Part shown: piece after piece, positions 20,340-31,594 of the stretch | Position numbering within the stretch: the first letter of the stretch is position 1 | Layout: the number at the start of each line of letters is the position of its first letter | Origin: Panax quinquefolius | Lineage: Eukaryota; Streptophyta; Magnoliopsida; Apiales; Araliaceae | Reading direction: 5' to 3' | DNA length: 64,000 nt | Assembly: GCA_020205615.1 (NCBI GenBank) | Contig: CM035153.1 | Span: 80,179,853 to 80,243,852 of the forward strand | The notes under the pieces: model-generated | Seen by the model: only the letters and a program-made list of their open reading frames with translations | Databases searched by the model: none | What the model was told of the DNA's origin: nothing | Position numbers and translations under genes: made by a program

Positions 20340-21470
20340 GTACTCGATCGAGGATTAAAAATGGGCCAATGATCGAGGATTGAGCTTTCCTCTCTTTCCA
20401 AATCTCATAACTCCTTTCCATGGAGCAACACGTAACAACACATGATCTCTCAATATTGAATTCCACGTCCTTTCGATGAAGATCAACATAACTCTTTTGT
20501 CGATCTTGTGAGGTTTTATACGTTGTCGGATCGTTTTAATCTTTTCCGTAGTCATACATACCAACTCCGGTCTCAACAACGTTCCTTCACCCACCTTATC
20601 CCAGCATACTGGAGAACGACACTTTCTTCCATACAATGCCTCAAATGGAGCCTTGCCAATACTTGCTTGATAACTGTTGTTGTAGGAAAACTCCACCAAT
20701 GGTAAGAACTTGTCCCAACTTCCTTTGAAGTCAAGGACACAGAGTCTTAATAAATCCTTAAGAGTTTGAATAGTCCTCTCTAACTGCCCGTCCGTTTGAG
20801 GATGATACGTCGAACTAAATCGTAAATTCGTGCCCATGGTTTTTGCAAACTAACCCAAAATCTTGAAGTGAATATTGGGTCTCGATCAAAAACTATGGAT
20901 ATTGGCATACCATGCAATCTTACAATCTCTTTTATATACATACGAGCGAGACGTTCAAGTGTATAAGTATCTCGTATCGGTAAAAAATGAGTAGACTTGG
21001 TCAATCTATCAACAATGACCCAAATTACATCTATGCCTTGAGAAACCTTGAGAAGACCAATAACGAAATCCATGGTAATGTGCTCCCACTCCATTCTGAA
21101 ATTTCAAGTGGTTCCAATGGACCTTTTGGCACTTGATGCTCCGCCTTGACTCTTTGACAAGTTAGACACCTTGAGATAAACCCCGTTATCTCTCTCTTCA
21201 TATTGCTCCACCAAAATATATGTCGAAGATCGAAATACATTTTGGTACTCCCATGATGGATTTTCAAACGGTGTGTTGTGCGCCTCCATCATGATTTTAT
21301 ACTTCAAGTCAGAATCATTAGGAACACAAAGTCTGGAGTTGACTCGAAGTATTCCCTCTTCATCGATTCTTGCTTCCGGAATAGCACCTTCTTGCACTTT
21401 CTTCTTCATATGCATTAGCTCTAGGTCTATAGCTTGAACAGCTTTAACTTTATCGATTAAAGTCAGTTTT
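20340..21470 (-). pseudogene. TK1 integrase core
   Basis: Segments in element order are CLTCQRVKAEHQVPKGPLEP (end of the zinc-binding region), then EHITMDFVIGL with the first catalytic Asp, [29 protein letters not shown] with the second Asp (the usual Ser before it is Phe), and TYHPQTDGQLERTIQTL with the catalytic Glu. [15 protein letters not shown] and a GPY-type region ([16 protein letters not shown]) follow. The catalytic triad is therefore still recognisable, but frameshifts near 20830, 21070 and 20470 break the protein into four frames. Confidence 0.88.
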
Positions 21471-21902
21471 AATCATATATTCTCTATCTTCACGTAGGTT
21501 CTTAGAGTCTTTAACTCTATCTCCATCTTTTGTAAGTCATACGAAATGGGTCTTTGTGTTAACAATATCGCACTCGTAAACGCATACGATCTTCCACTCA
21601 ACTCGTCAGCTAGCACGTTCGCTCTTCCACTATGATATTGAATGGTATGGTCGTAATCTTCAACAGCTTGAGCCAACGTCTTCGGCGCATGTTATGTTCA
21701 TTTTAGGAGAAGAAATATTTGAGGGTTTTGTATTGTTTTCAAGGTCGATACAAAATTTAATTTCACGCTCTGAGGGTAGGCCAGGAAGTTCTTTAGGGAA
21801 TACGTCAGGAAATTTATTAACAATAGAAATATCATTCAAATCTAACATATTTTTGTTTAAATCCATGGCATGAGCTAAGAAAGCTTGACATCCGTTTTTC
21901 AA
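21470..21902 (-). pseudogene. TK1 RT/RNase H remnant with large internal deletion
   Basis: From 21902 the frame reads KNGCQAFLAHAMDLN and FPKELPGLPSEREIKFCIDL, the linker that precedes RT. At about 21695 it jumps directly to WLKLLEDYDHTIQYHSGRAN, the very end of RNase H, which leads into the integrase. The polymerase palm, the YxDD motif and most of RNase H are gone. Compared with TK2, roughly 1.2-1.3 kb is missing. Confidence 0.85.
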
Positions 21903-21965
21903 TAAACGAATAGCTTTATGGCTTGAGATGACAGTGATTGACTTTTGTTGTCTGGTTGTTTGAAT

Positions 21966-22310
21966 TCACATAATAGGATGGTTAGGAATATGAAAGCTAA
22001 CAACCTCACGAAAATAATCAATTTTAGCATGATGAGTAGTTAACCAACCAATTCCTAAAATCACATAGAATGCAAGTATTTTCAAAGAGATAAGATCGAC
22101 AGGTAATGTGAAAGTATCGATTTGAATCAAAAAAGATTTATAAATAGTGGAGGTAACGAAGGTTTCTCCTAATGGAGTTTCAACCAATAATTCAAAGTCT
22201 AATTTCTCCGAAGTTAAATTTAAACGTTGAGCGCAAGTATGAGTAATAAAAGAGTGCGTAGAACCGGTATATAATAAGGTATAAACTCCGTAAGAATTTA
22301 TAATTAACTA
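21966..22310 (-). pseudogene. TK1 retropepsin-like protease
   Basis: The frame reads YTLLYTGSTHSF, CAQRLNL, then LPVDLISLKILAFYVILGIG and WLTTHHAKIDYF. This is the aspartic protease that cleaves the gag-pol polyprotein. The family motif LLDTGSTHSF is here LLYTGSTHSF, so the catalytic Asp is Tyr and the enzyme would be inactive. The flap and the ILGIGWL segment are otherwise well kept. Confidence 0.85.
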
Positions 22311-22379
22311 ACCCGTGCTAACTTCGTTCGGGTTACTCACTTTTTGAGAAGTCACAAAAAACGCTCTTCCTTAAACCGC

Positions 22380-23551
22380 CAACTTTGTTTTGTCCATATC
22401 CGCCTTTGGTGCCACTGTCCCAGCTAGACTTGATTTTGCTACAAGACAAAATCAAGCTATGTGACCGTCTTTTCCATAACTAAAACATACCTTGAAAGGC
22501 TGTGAATAGTTTGAACTTATATGTCCCTCCTCTCTGCATCTGTAGCATCTAACTGGCGGTCGTTCTCCTCCCCTAGAATTTGTTGCTGTTGCTGGTGCTG
22601 GTGCCGACGTCTTCTCGTCATCGTTAAAACTTCTCTTCTTGAAATTTCCACTTGAATCATTTCTTCTATTATCTTGGCCATGATTACCACCGAAGTGGTT
22701 ACCATTTCTGGCATGTCGATTCCCTCCACATTTGTTATCACCGCTTCGATAACTGCTACCACTTGTATTATTGACTTACCGGCTGCTCTCTCTTGGTTGG
22801 GTTGACTCATTATCACGCTCCAATAATTGAGCCTATTTACAACATTTGAATACAAACACAGTTTATGAGAAATGAGGTATTGATGTATTTTGGGTCTCAA
22901 ACCTCGTAGAAACATTCGCGTCATTCTCTTCTCATTATCAACCAAATGGGATGCAAACCGGGATAACTCGGCAAACTTAGCCTCGTACTACGACACGGTC
23001 ATATTGTTTTGCTCCAACTTGATAAACTCCACCTCCTTCATGTGACGAATACTTTCGGGAAAGTACTTGTCGTTGAACAGTTCTTGGAACTTTTCCCAAG
23101 ATATTTTGAGTGCTGTAGGCTGAGTATGTTTTACTGATTCCCACAAGTAATCTGCCTCTCCTCTCAACATGAAGGTGGCAAAGGGAACCTTGTGCTCCTT
23201 GGAGCATCCCAAGACATCAAATATCTTGGTGATCTGCTTTATCCACGTCTCCACCTTAAGTGGTTTTGGCTCTCCCAAAAACTCCAGTGGTCCCAACTCC
23301 TTGAACTGCTTAGCAGTGACCATCCGAGAGTTGTCAGTGTTTCCACCTGCATTTTGAACAGGAGCCGCTCTCACTTGATGTTGCATGAATCGCATAAAGC
23401 CTCTGAGTATCCCATCATTCATTATTTGATCGGTGTTGTTGTTTACTTGAGGATTATTGTTTTCCTGTTGCACGTTATCCTGGATATTGATCGTTAGTGA
23501 CTCAACAGTCTGATGTGCTTCATTGCTTATCTTGACATTTTCAGATGCCAT
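22380..23551 (-). pseudogene. TK1 gag with degenerate zinc knuckles
   Basis: The start is taken at MASENVKIS (23551), which aligns with MSTENIN of TK2. The capsid-like region includes FKELGPLEFLGEP, WIKQITKIFDVLG, PFATFMLRGEADYLWESV and FNDKYFPESI. A TAG at 22988-22990 interrupts the frame before YEAKFAELS, and a frameshift near 22840 follows. Two zinc knuckles near 22470-22550 read CYRCREEGHISSNY and CFSYGKDGHIA, each with one Cys changed to Tyr, so zinc binding is impaired. Gag packages element RNA. Confidence 0.88.
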
Positions 23552-23738
23552 TTTCAAATACTGCCACAAAACAAGGGTTTATTGACATGCCACATATTAT
23601 CCTTATACTCTGACCGACCAATTAAATATCAAATAAACATAAGTAGGTCATACTAGCGAAGGAATTTCCCGTCTCTCCCCTCCTAGTTCTTATCTCACAT
23701 CTCAGCCAGGGATCATATCCCTCAGCTTTGATACCAAC

Positions 23739-26357
23739 TATGACGCCCCCAAAATAAGTATACATCATCCATCTTGGGTCGCCAAATACATGGTACTGAA
23801 TACAAATACAAACTTAATTTTTCAACATGAGCTGAGAGTTTTTACACGAATATTGTCATCTAGACAATATCCAAACTCAAATGGAGTCTTTATTACATTT
23901 ATTGGCACACTTTTTTATAGAATAGTGAGGACTACTATAACACCATCTCGGACCATCACTCCATTCCCCGACTAGTTTCGGCTACGTTCTCATTTCCTAA
24001 AGATAACAATGGAAGTAAAAGGGTGAGCTCAACTAGCCCAGTAAGAAATATTATGACTAAGATAATGAAGAATAAGTTATCATTAGCCTTCAACAATGTT
24101 AAACCGATAGAATATAATGACAACAAGTTTAATCTGCGGTGAACAAGCAATCCATTAGAAGAGTCAAGTAGAGCATGATATCTACTATCTTCTATGATTT
24201 AAAAAGTTTATCATTAACTTTATCGCCGGGACTCAACTTAATAAATAAATCACATCATCGAATCATCCCTGCACTACGGGCCAAGGATATTCATTAGTAT
24301 CACGTCCACAAATTATTCTTGCACTACAGGCCAAGAATATCCGTGTAATCATCAATGGTCATGATCATACCGAATTATCCATGGTCATAATCATACCAAT
24401 CAACAGTCCATCTATGCACGTAACCCAAAGATGACTTTAATCACAATATAAGAATGAGGATGACGACAATGATATAAGAATTCAATTAAAAGAAATCAAA
24501 TGATAAATTTTTAAAGATTTATAATTTAATTTATCCAGAATTCAATAATATCCAAATTGTCAACATGATACTGCTTTGTGGAGTAAAATTCAAGAATAAT
24601 ATCCATGTATTAAAAATAATTTGGACAGAAAAGAAATAATTTTTTTGGTGAATAGTACCCCAACATGAAAAGTGCCCCGAATACCCGAGTGAACAATATT
24701 TGAGTGAATAGTAATCGGGTGAATAGTAACCTATGAATAGTAAATCGTGAATAGTACCCTGACATAAAAAGTGCCCCGAATACCCGAGTGAATAATATTA
24801 TAGTGAATAGTAACTGGGTGAAAAGTAACTCGTGAATAGTATCCCGGGTGAAAATATTGATATTTAATAAGAAAGTTCAGATCAATATTTCAATGAAACG
24901 ATACTGGATGAAGCGCAAAACTCAAGGATATTCCACTAATTTCAAGGATTATAGAAGCAATACTTACCATAGTAAGTTTAGATTTAAGAATATGAAAAGA
25001 AATAACATACGAAACTGCAAATGCATTTTCACCTGTCATACGGTACGTAATCTGCGTAGACAAGTTAATCCAACATGTTAAAGGATGAATACGAAAAGTA
25101 GTATTTCTTATGAATACCAAAAAAATAATACCCCTTACCTTAGTAGAAGGCTGGATACTACAAAAATGAAATAACAGAATACTCTTCTTCTTGCTCTCTA
25201 TAGTTTCTCTCTCTATAGTGTCTCTTGCGAATCTCAGTGAATTGGTGAGAATGATAGAAGAATTAAGCTTCTCTTTATAGAAAAATGGACTAAATAGTAA
25301 CTGGTTCATGAACGGTCCTGATTGATTTACTATTAGAGCGGACGGTCCATATTGATTACTTTTAAAACCACCACCGACGGTCCAAATTGATTTACTTTTA
25401 AAACCACCACCGACGGTCTAGATTGATTTACTATTAAAACCACCACCGACGGTCCATATTGATTTACTATTAAAACCACCATTGACGGTTTAGATTGATA
25501 TACTATTAAAACTACCATCGACGGTCCAGATTGATTTACTATTAAAACCACCACCAATGGTCCAGATTGATTTAACTTATTACACTTTAGTTCCCCTAAA
25601 GTTTCCATGTTTGCATAATTCCCTTCTACCTTTTGGAATTCACTTATCTTCACTAAACACATTCTTAATACTTCAACAATTATTCATCATTAATATTATA
25701 GCTCACAATATTTAACAACCAGATCATTCCTAGGAAAGAGGGGGCTTTTCGATAAGGATTTCTTCCTATTGGCGCGCAATTAGGTGACCAAACCTCTATT
25801 TGACAGAACTTTCTAGACATCGTCAATATTGCAAATAATAATATGAATACCTTTGTTTTCTCAATTATTAATTTAATAATATAAAATATTATGCAGATGA
25901 TACTGTTACAATAATTGAATCAAATAACGTGAGATACTATGCAACAATTACTATAGCAATACTTGAGTATAACTGAGTCACTTCTCACGTAAGCATCAAT
26001 AATTAATACAGTGTGCTACTATGCAACCACGCGTATTACTGTACTTTTACCACTAGGTAGTTCAACAGTTTAATGGTAAAACATTCGCTATTATTTTTAT
26101 AAAAAGTTATTTCTGTTGTTTTCTAACTACGACAATACTTCTGTTGTGGGGTCCACCAATGATTGTGTCATTGTACGAATATTCCCCGACCAATCGAATA
26201 TTCCCCGACACAACGAATATTTTATATCAACTTGCTTACTTTGCAAAATTTTTAAATATTACCCACAACTATAACATTATATCATATCCACACCATAATA
26301 TTCAAAAATATATTTTGAGAAAAATTATTCTTTATTCATAAAAGTTGGGGTCTTACA
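23739..26357 (-). repeat. TK1 5' LTR (about 2.6 kb)
   Basis: This LTR matches 17283-19983 throughout, with about 80 bp fewer, mainly from loss of some GTGAATAGTAC repeats (24650-24850) and one minisatellite unit (25345-25570). The inner end reads TATGACGCC instead of TGTGACGCC. Hairpins lie at 24265-24288 and 24315-24338. The primer site on the minus strand follows at 23723-23738. Confidence 0.88.
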
Positions 26358-26362
26358 CTTGT

Positions 26363-26977
26363 CATACGGTACAGGGATCAAATTTCAATCTACCACATTT
26401 CATCGGCTCCAGACCAAAGGGATGGAACTACCTGACCTCTCCTCACCAATAGGGGATCCAACAACCATCTAAGTTGCGGTTGTGCCTCAAAGAGCAACAC
26501 CAATCCATAAGAGATGGAATTAACTAGGCTCCTTTTAAATAGCAGTACTGGCAACCATCTGTGGTGCAGTCAATCTCAAAGAGGAAAAGCCATACTCCTC
26601 TATTCATTTCCATACAAAAACCAGTCCCAAGACACCAAAGATGGTAGGGATACACACAAATTAATGATCCATTCTAAAAGATCCTACGATGTCTCAATGT
26701 CCACACATCAAGGATGAATTTAGAATACATCAAGATCACAAGCCCTGAAGAAACAGGCAAATATCAAGCAAGTATCAAGGCACAACTAAAAGGGAAGTAA
26801 ATCAAAAAATATTTCCCTGCCATATATAATGTTGTTTGATATATACATATATGTTTTACATGACAAAATGTCTAAGCTAGTCTGTGCAGGGAAATTCAAG
26901 TCTATCAACGGATCTGTATTTATGCGTACTATTAGATCTAACATAGCATCTCTCTCCAAAGAAGGAGGTAACGCTGC
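26363..26977 (+). other. Tat 3' spacer, continuation after TK1
   Basis: No gene is recognised. There is an imperfect duplicated block (about 26465-26590) sharing CAACCATCT and TCTCAAAGAG. The sequence continues the spacer cut at 17282, as shown by the CTTGT target duplication. Confidence 0.55.
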
Positions 26978-26983
26978 AAGCTC

Positions 26984-27476
26984 CTAACCAATGGTATCTA
27001 TACGAGCTAGCAGATCCGAGGCTAACTGCATGGTGACATGATGCTCATCAATGTATGCACTCATATCGGCAAGGATGCTAGTCGTAAGAGATCTCACTGA
27101 AGTACTATCTGTGACGGCCACATCCTGGGCAGATAGAGCAGCATCCCGCTCTATAATCAATGCATCTCTAGCATATCTGGCATTGTCTCTCTCCAGGAGA
27201 GCAGCGTCTCTCCTATCAAGAGCTGTCAACATCAAGGCCCTAGCCTGATCTCTCTCAAAGGTCATCAGATGAAGACTCTGCTCCAGATACTATGTTGAAT
27301 GTCTTTGAATCGCAAGAGCACTTTTCGTCTTGGGAGAATCCATCATAATCTTTGGCAACCCAAAGAGTCAAATCCTCCTCGGTGGGAATATAAGTCTCCT
27401 CCATAGGATCCCCATTGTCAGAATCAATCCCCTGCACTGTGGATACTGCCATAATTAATGTCGTCTCTATTGCCAT
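26984..27476 (-). pseudogene. C-terminal coiled-coil part of the PMD gene
   Basis: Two overlapping minus-strand frames encode an acidic stretch (PMEETYIPTEEDLTLWVAKD) followed by a charged repeat, FERDQARALMLTALDRRDAA, LLERDNARYARDALIIERDA and so on. The ERDxA spacing of 7-11 residues predicts a coiled coil. Such ERDxAL repeats are common at the C-terminus of plant transposon-associated PMD proteins, probably for multimerisation. A frameshift at about 27260 separates the two parts. Confidence 0.55.
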
Positions 27477-27934
27477 CCATGCGGATTACTCTGTAGAACA
27501 ACCTGGGTGGTTAACGAAAAACTCAGCTAGCTCATGCTGATCCCAACAGGCATACAACCTGGATCTATCCTTTGTTGATAAGTGGCGAGAAGCTAAGCAT
27601 TGACTCAATGCCCCCTCAAAAGGATGGAAGTCCTAGAATTGGTCAAACTGACACATCACGACCAGTGGGTGGTAAGTAGTCATGCCCCTCAAACCAACTA
27701 GAAGGAGATAATCCATGCCCAAAGCATGAGTGATGAAGTTGTAGGGTGAGCTGAGCCCTGTACACGACAATATATCAAAAGGATCTCCGATCCCTACTAA
27801 GAAAACGGACTAAGATGCAAGATCTGTACACTCCACAGGCTGAAAGGAGTACGACATAACTATCTCATGGGTGAAACAATACCCATTTTATCTAAAAGTG
27901 CCAATCGGTCTCAAGTGTGATATAAACCACACGT

Positions 27935-28306
27935 CTAACATGCATCGAAGTCGCTTTGTGAATACCCCCGCGCAGGTAAGTGTTTGTAATATATGGTTGA
28001 TCTCATCGTCTCTGCGATGATCATCGGTACAATGGTGTGAACCTCCCTAGGAGCTCTCACTGCCATGATGACACCAATATCTAGCTCATCCATGTACCGT
28101 GACATGTATACATACGATAATACGCACAATAGCAAGACATCTACTTTGTCTGAGTGCCAATGATCCTCCGACATGGTGAAATCCCCAGAGTGCCGTGTGT
28201 AACTATCCTCAGAGCCAAATCTATCCATCAGAAAATGCTGGGATATAACGTGACCAAATATGATCTCATCCTGCACAACTCTACGCCTTAACCCGGTGAG
28301 AGTCAT
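27935..28306 (-). pseudogene. Middle segment of the PMD gene, unassigned
   Basis: A 123-codon minus-strand frame contains VDVLLLCVLSYVYMSRYMDE and VPMIIAETMRSTIYYKHLPA. Upstream, 28310-28500 reads FPEASYRVSLEYWIWERQVF in the same direction. I do not recognise a named domain, but amino acid use is protein-like and the direction matches the PMD gene, so it is probably its continuation. 28540-28930 between this and the PMD core may be an intron. Confidence 0.4.
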
Positions 28307-30876
28307 AAACTATCGGCTCATGTCGCCGATGGCCATCCGCGCACAAGGTTTATCTAGTGGCGCCAATATTATCAACTGCAAGCATTCTCCGTAGTAGAGT
28401 CAACTTGTGGATGCCAAACCGGAAGACCTGTCTCTCCCAGATCCAATACTCCAAAGATACCCTCTATGAAGCCTCTGGGAACCTAAAACATCGGAGAGTC
28501 ATAGCAGTCTTTGTAATAAGTAATCTACAGTCACCCTAACTAAAGGTGACATACTATCGAACAACGATCTCGGATGGGATGCCACCAATATCGGTAGGTA
28601 TGATCATCAATATAAGTAATCGTCAAGAAGACATCTGTGTGGGCCATATTATAAGACCATCCAGGGGTCAATGCTGAATATCTCTGGACATACATACATA
28701 TGCATAACCTAATACATGTATAATAAACAATAGATGGCAATATGATATAGGGAATGGAAAACTGTACATATATTCCTAAGTATATCATCATCTAATACAT
28801 CTCTGTATAGCTAGAAATATAGTGAAATGGGGAACATACGCCCTACATCTAACAAAGGCCTATCAAAAGATATAGCAAGAATGGTGGAAAGCCGACCAGT
28901 ATCTAACAGAGGCCTATCAAAAGAGATAACGAGAATATACATCAGAAGAAACTAATGGTGTCAATGTCTACATCATGAATCCTGTCCACCTGATGTAACT
29001 CCTCTTGAGTCACTGGATCTCTATCCACGGGGATGTCGAGGAGCCTATACTGAGGAGGATCTACACCGTAAAGCCATATGGGTCACTGAAGGGCCAAATA
29101 GAGCCGAAGGATCAATCAGTATCTATCTACTCAAGGATCTCTCGCCAAGTCTTGGGATAAAGAAATGTGCCCTATCCAACTCATTGGGTCAAATCACAAT
29201 CGTTGTTAAATGAGTCGGATCTCAGACACAGGTTAGCTAATCTGTCATCATCACGAATCCAGGAACCATATTCCCCATAAACTGAGTGGTGGGGGTCTGG
29301 GCTCCAATGGTACGAGGGAACCACCAATGCTGGAATATCTCCTGAGTGCAGGGACCCTCTAATAATGTAATACCGTCAACATCCAACAATGGGATATCAA
29401 TGACGGGTGACTGTGAAACAGGTCAATAACGCCAGGTCAATACGAATCTCTCATGCGGTGTTCCTGATACCACGCTCTCCTAAATAGAGCTCCCATCCTC
29501 CATCTATGAAGAGAGTAATCCTACGGGTGGAAATCATATACTCGATACCAGTCGGGTACCCATCTTCAAATCCAATGCTCAAGTGCTCCCCCGAATAGGG
29601 AATCCATGTGATGACATCAGCTGTTAACAACTTCAGTTGTACGCGGCAATGAGTGAAACTCTCAGATACAGGGACCTCCGCCAGTATGGAATGATGCCAT
29701 CGTCGTCCTCGTGGGTAGGTATATAATCCTAACACACTCACTGGACGTAAGCATGAGAGCCTCTTATAGGCCCAAAACTGCCAACACAAGGGCAAACATC
29801 TGCTATCAATTAACGCTCTTAACTTGTACATGGGAAATTATAAGAGAAATACTCACCAACAGAAATGGGTATAATCCTAGCCAAGCCTTTGTCAAGCCCT
29901 ATGAACGCATGCGAATTAGGTAAAGGTGTAGGAACCCCAATCATACTCTCCAATATGGTCCACGTGTCATGTGGCACTAATCAAAGCGAATGACATTGTA
30001 GAAGAGTTATCAGCTATGAAGCAGCTCTAAATGATCATCAAGAATGATCACCGAAGAATGCGATCCCTGACTCTCACATCAGCGGTTATAGGCTTTCTCA
30101 ACAGCCCACTCATAGCATCTACGCTCAAAGGACATGTATAAACAGTCCTGCCTTTGATTGCCTCCGCTGGAACTCCTAGCAAGGATCTGACGGCAGTCGG
30201 GGTAATATCCGCCGTAAAAGGCACTGGTGCCCCTCCAAACTCCATACCTGTGATAAATTGCTAATCCATCGGCGTCATCATCACCTCACAGTCCAACAAA
30301 TGAAGTGGACGAGTCAGGTGAAATCGATTATCGACAATACCACCGAGGTAACCCTGTGGACAACGACGGGAAGGATGAAAAAGAATGATCCAAATCCCGA
30401 TCGTACACATTTATCGCTCTATAGCCGGATGATGCGAGCCTGCACACATGGAGTATATGTTGAACCAGTTCCCTCTAGGTGGTGTAAAGAAAAGAACCTA
30501 CAGCACAAAGCAGATCAACATCAGAATCCTTTACTCCTCATCAATAGGAAAGAAGAAAGATCAAAGTCTAGCTTTGTACCTTATTTGCATGCAATTAAAC
30601 TGAGGGATGTCTACTCAAATCGCCCAACAAATATGGGTTCACCACCTGAATACTTAGGAGGTCCCTACGGGAAACATGTGCAGCAGGAGCGGGAGCCTCA
30701 ATCAGTATATCCTCTTCCTCATCCTCCACATTTGATACATCAACCTGGACAGGACGTATCACCGCGTCCGCCAAACGACGAGGTTGTCTAACGGAACAGG
30801 GTCAAGGCACTTCAGAAGCCCTCCTCCGTACACCAGAAGTGGTCCTACGAGAACTACTCGGCTGATCCGGATCCAT

Positions 30877-31589
30877 ATATCTGGACAATAATTCTCCAAA
30901 TCACCTCAAAAAGGGTGTGGTAAATTCTTATCTGGAGCTTTTCAAAATGCAATTTTATGACTACATGCATGCATGCATTATTTTAACATACATCTATAGT
31001 AGAGTTAAAAATGCATGACTATTCAATGCCTACATTTTGGAAATTTTTTGCCATAGTCCCCTTTGTAAATATAATTATCCATATGCACATAGGCATGACT
31101 AGGTGGCCATTCAGTAGCACACCTATCCACAGTCATATACATCCTACATGAATTAATACATCAAAGTAAAAAATCCGTAAGGGTAGCCTAATTACCAGGA
31201 TTATTTTAATTTTCACCTTTGCTCATTTGTCTCAAATAGGATAAAGAATAACAGAAAAAAGGTGTCAATCTGACTGTTTCAAAAGTCAAATTTTTTAACA
31301 TCATTATGTTAAGCATGGTTTAATACAAACATTTACTATGTTGAATATTTTTTATCAAGTCATTTCAGCATGCATAATCACTACTGTGTGTTTAGATGCA
31401 TTTCATGAGATATTTCATTTTCCAACGGACAAAAACTGGAAAAGAAGACATGCATACGTTACTGTGATGAGTGTAGAACACACTTACGACGGTGATGAAT
31501 ATATGCGAAAAGTCATCCGAACTCAGTAGATTTGAAGAAGATCTCTCAGGTTTCCTTCGCGACGCAGCTTAAAAATGACTTGGGAAAGC
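30877..31589. other. Tat spacer upstream of the PMD gene
   Basis: AT-rich sequence with no recognised gene. The + strand frame at 31338-31529 has no family features. It would contain the promoter of the antisense PMD gene, but no clear TATA box is visible. It ends in AACCA, the target duplication of TK2. Confidence 0.45.
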
Positions 31590-31594
31590 AACCA

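Larger units (their letters stand above)
17283..26357 (-). mobile_element. TK1: Tekay/Del-type chromovirus, reverse orientation, internally deleted
   Basis: The element is flanked by the perfect 5-bp duplication CTTGT (17278-17282 and 26358-26362). On the minus strand the order is 5' LTR (26357-23739), a primer site like initiator tRNA-Met (GGTATCAAAGC), gag, protease, a remnant of RT/RNase H, integrase with a C-terminal chromodomain, a purine tract (AAGAAGGGGAGG) and 3' LTR (19983-17283). Domain order and chromodomain place it in the Tekay/Del chromoviruses. Most of RT and RNase H is missing, so it could only have moved with proteins from another copy, if the deletion preceded insertion. Confidence 0.92.
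26978..30876 (-). pseudogene. Plant mobile domain (PMD) gene, antisense within the Tat element, degenerate
   Basis: The probable start at 30876 reads MDPDQPSSSRRTTSGVRRR, with a stop at 30802-30804. Further on come VPFTADITPTAVRSLLGVPA (30048-30245), GEYDWGSYTFTQFACVHRA near 29920 and LPLCWQFWAYKRL near 29780-29800. VITWIPYSGEHLS and ELYLGERGIRN end that part (29451-29831). The order (VTLxDVxxLLGLP, GEYDWGSxxxAxxY, LLQxWAWERL, DxIxWxPY, RQFG-like) is that of the aminotransferase-like plant mobile domain. PMD proteins occur both as host factors (MAIL/MAIN) and within transposons. Many stops and frameshifts are present. The C-terminal part is described separately. The function in elements is unknown. 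Confidence 0.7.

Noticed and set aside
26514..31529. Independent host genes from scattered + strand frames in this interval
   Set aside because: These frames lie opposite the minus-strand PMD gene or in spacer and show no domain or codon-like pattern.
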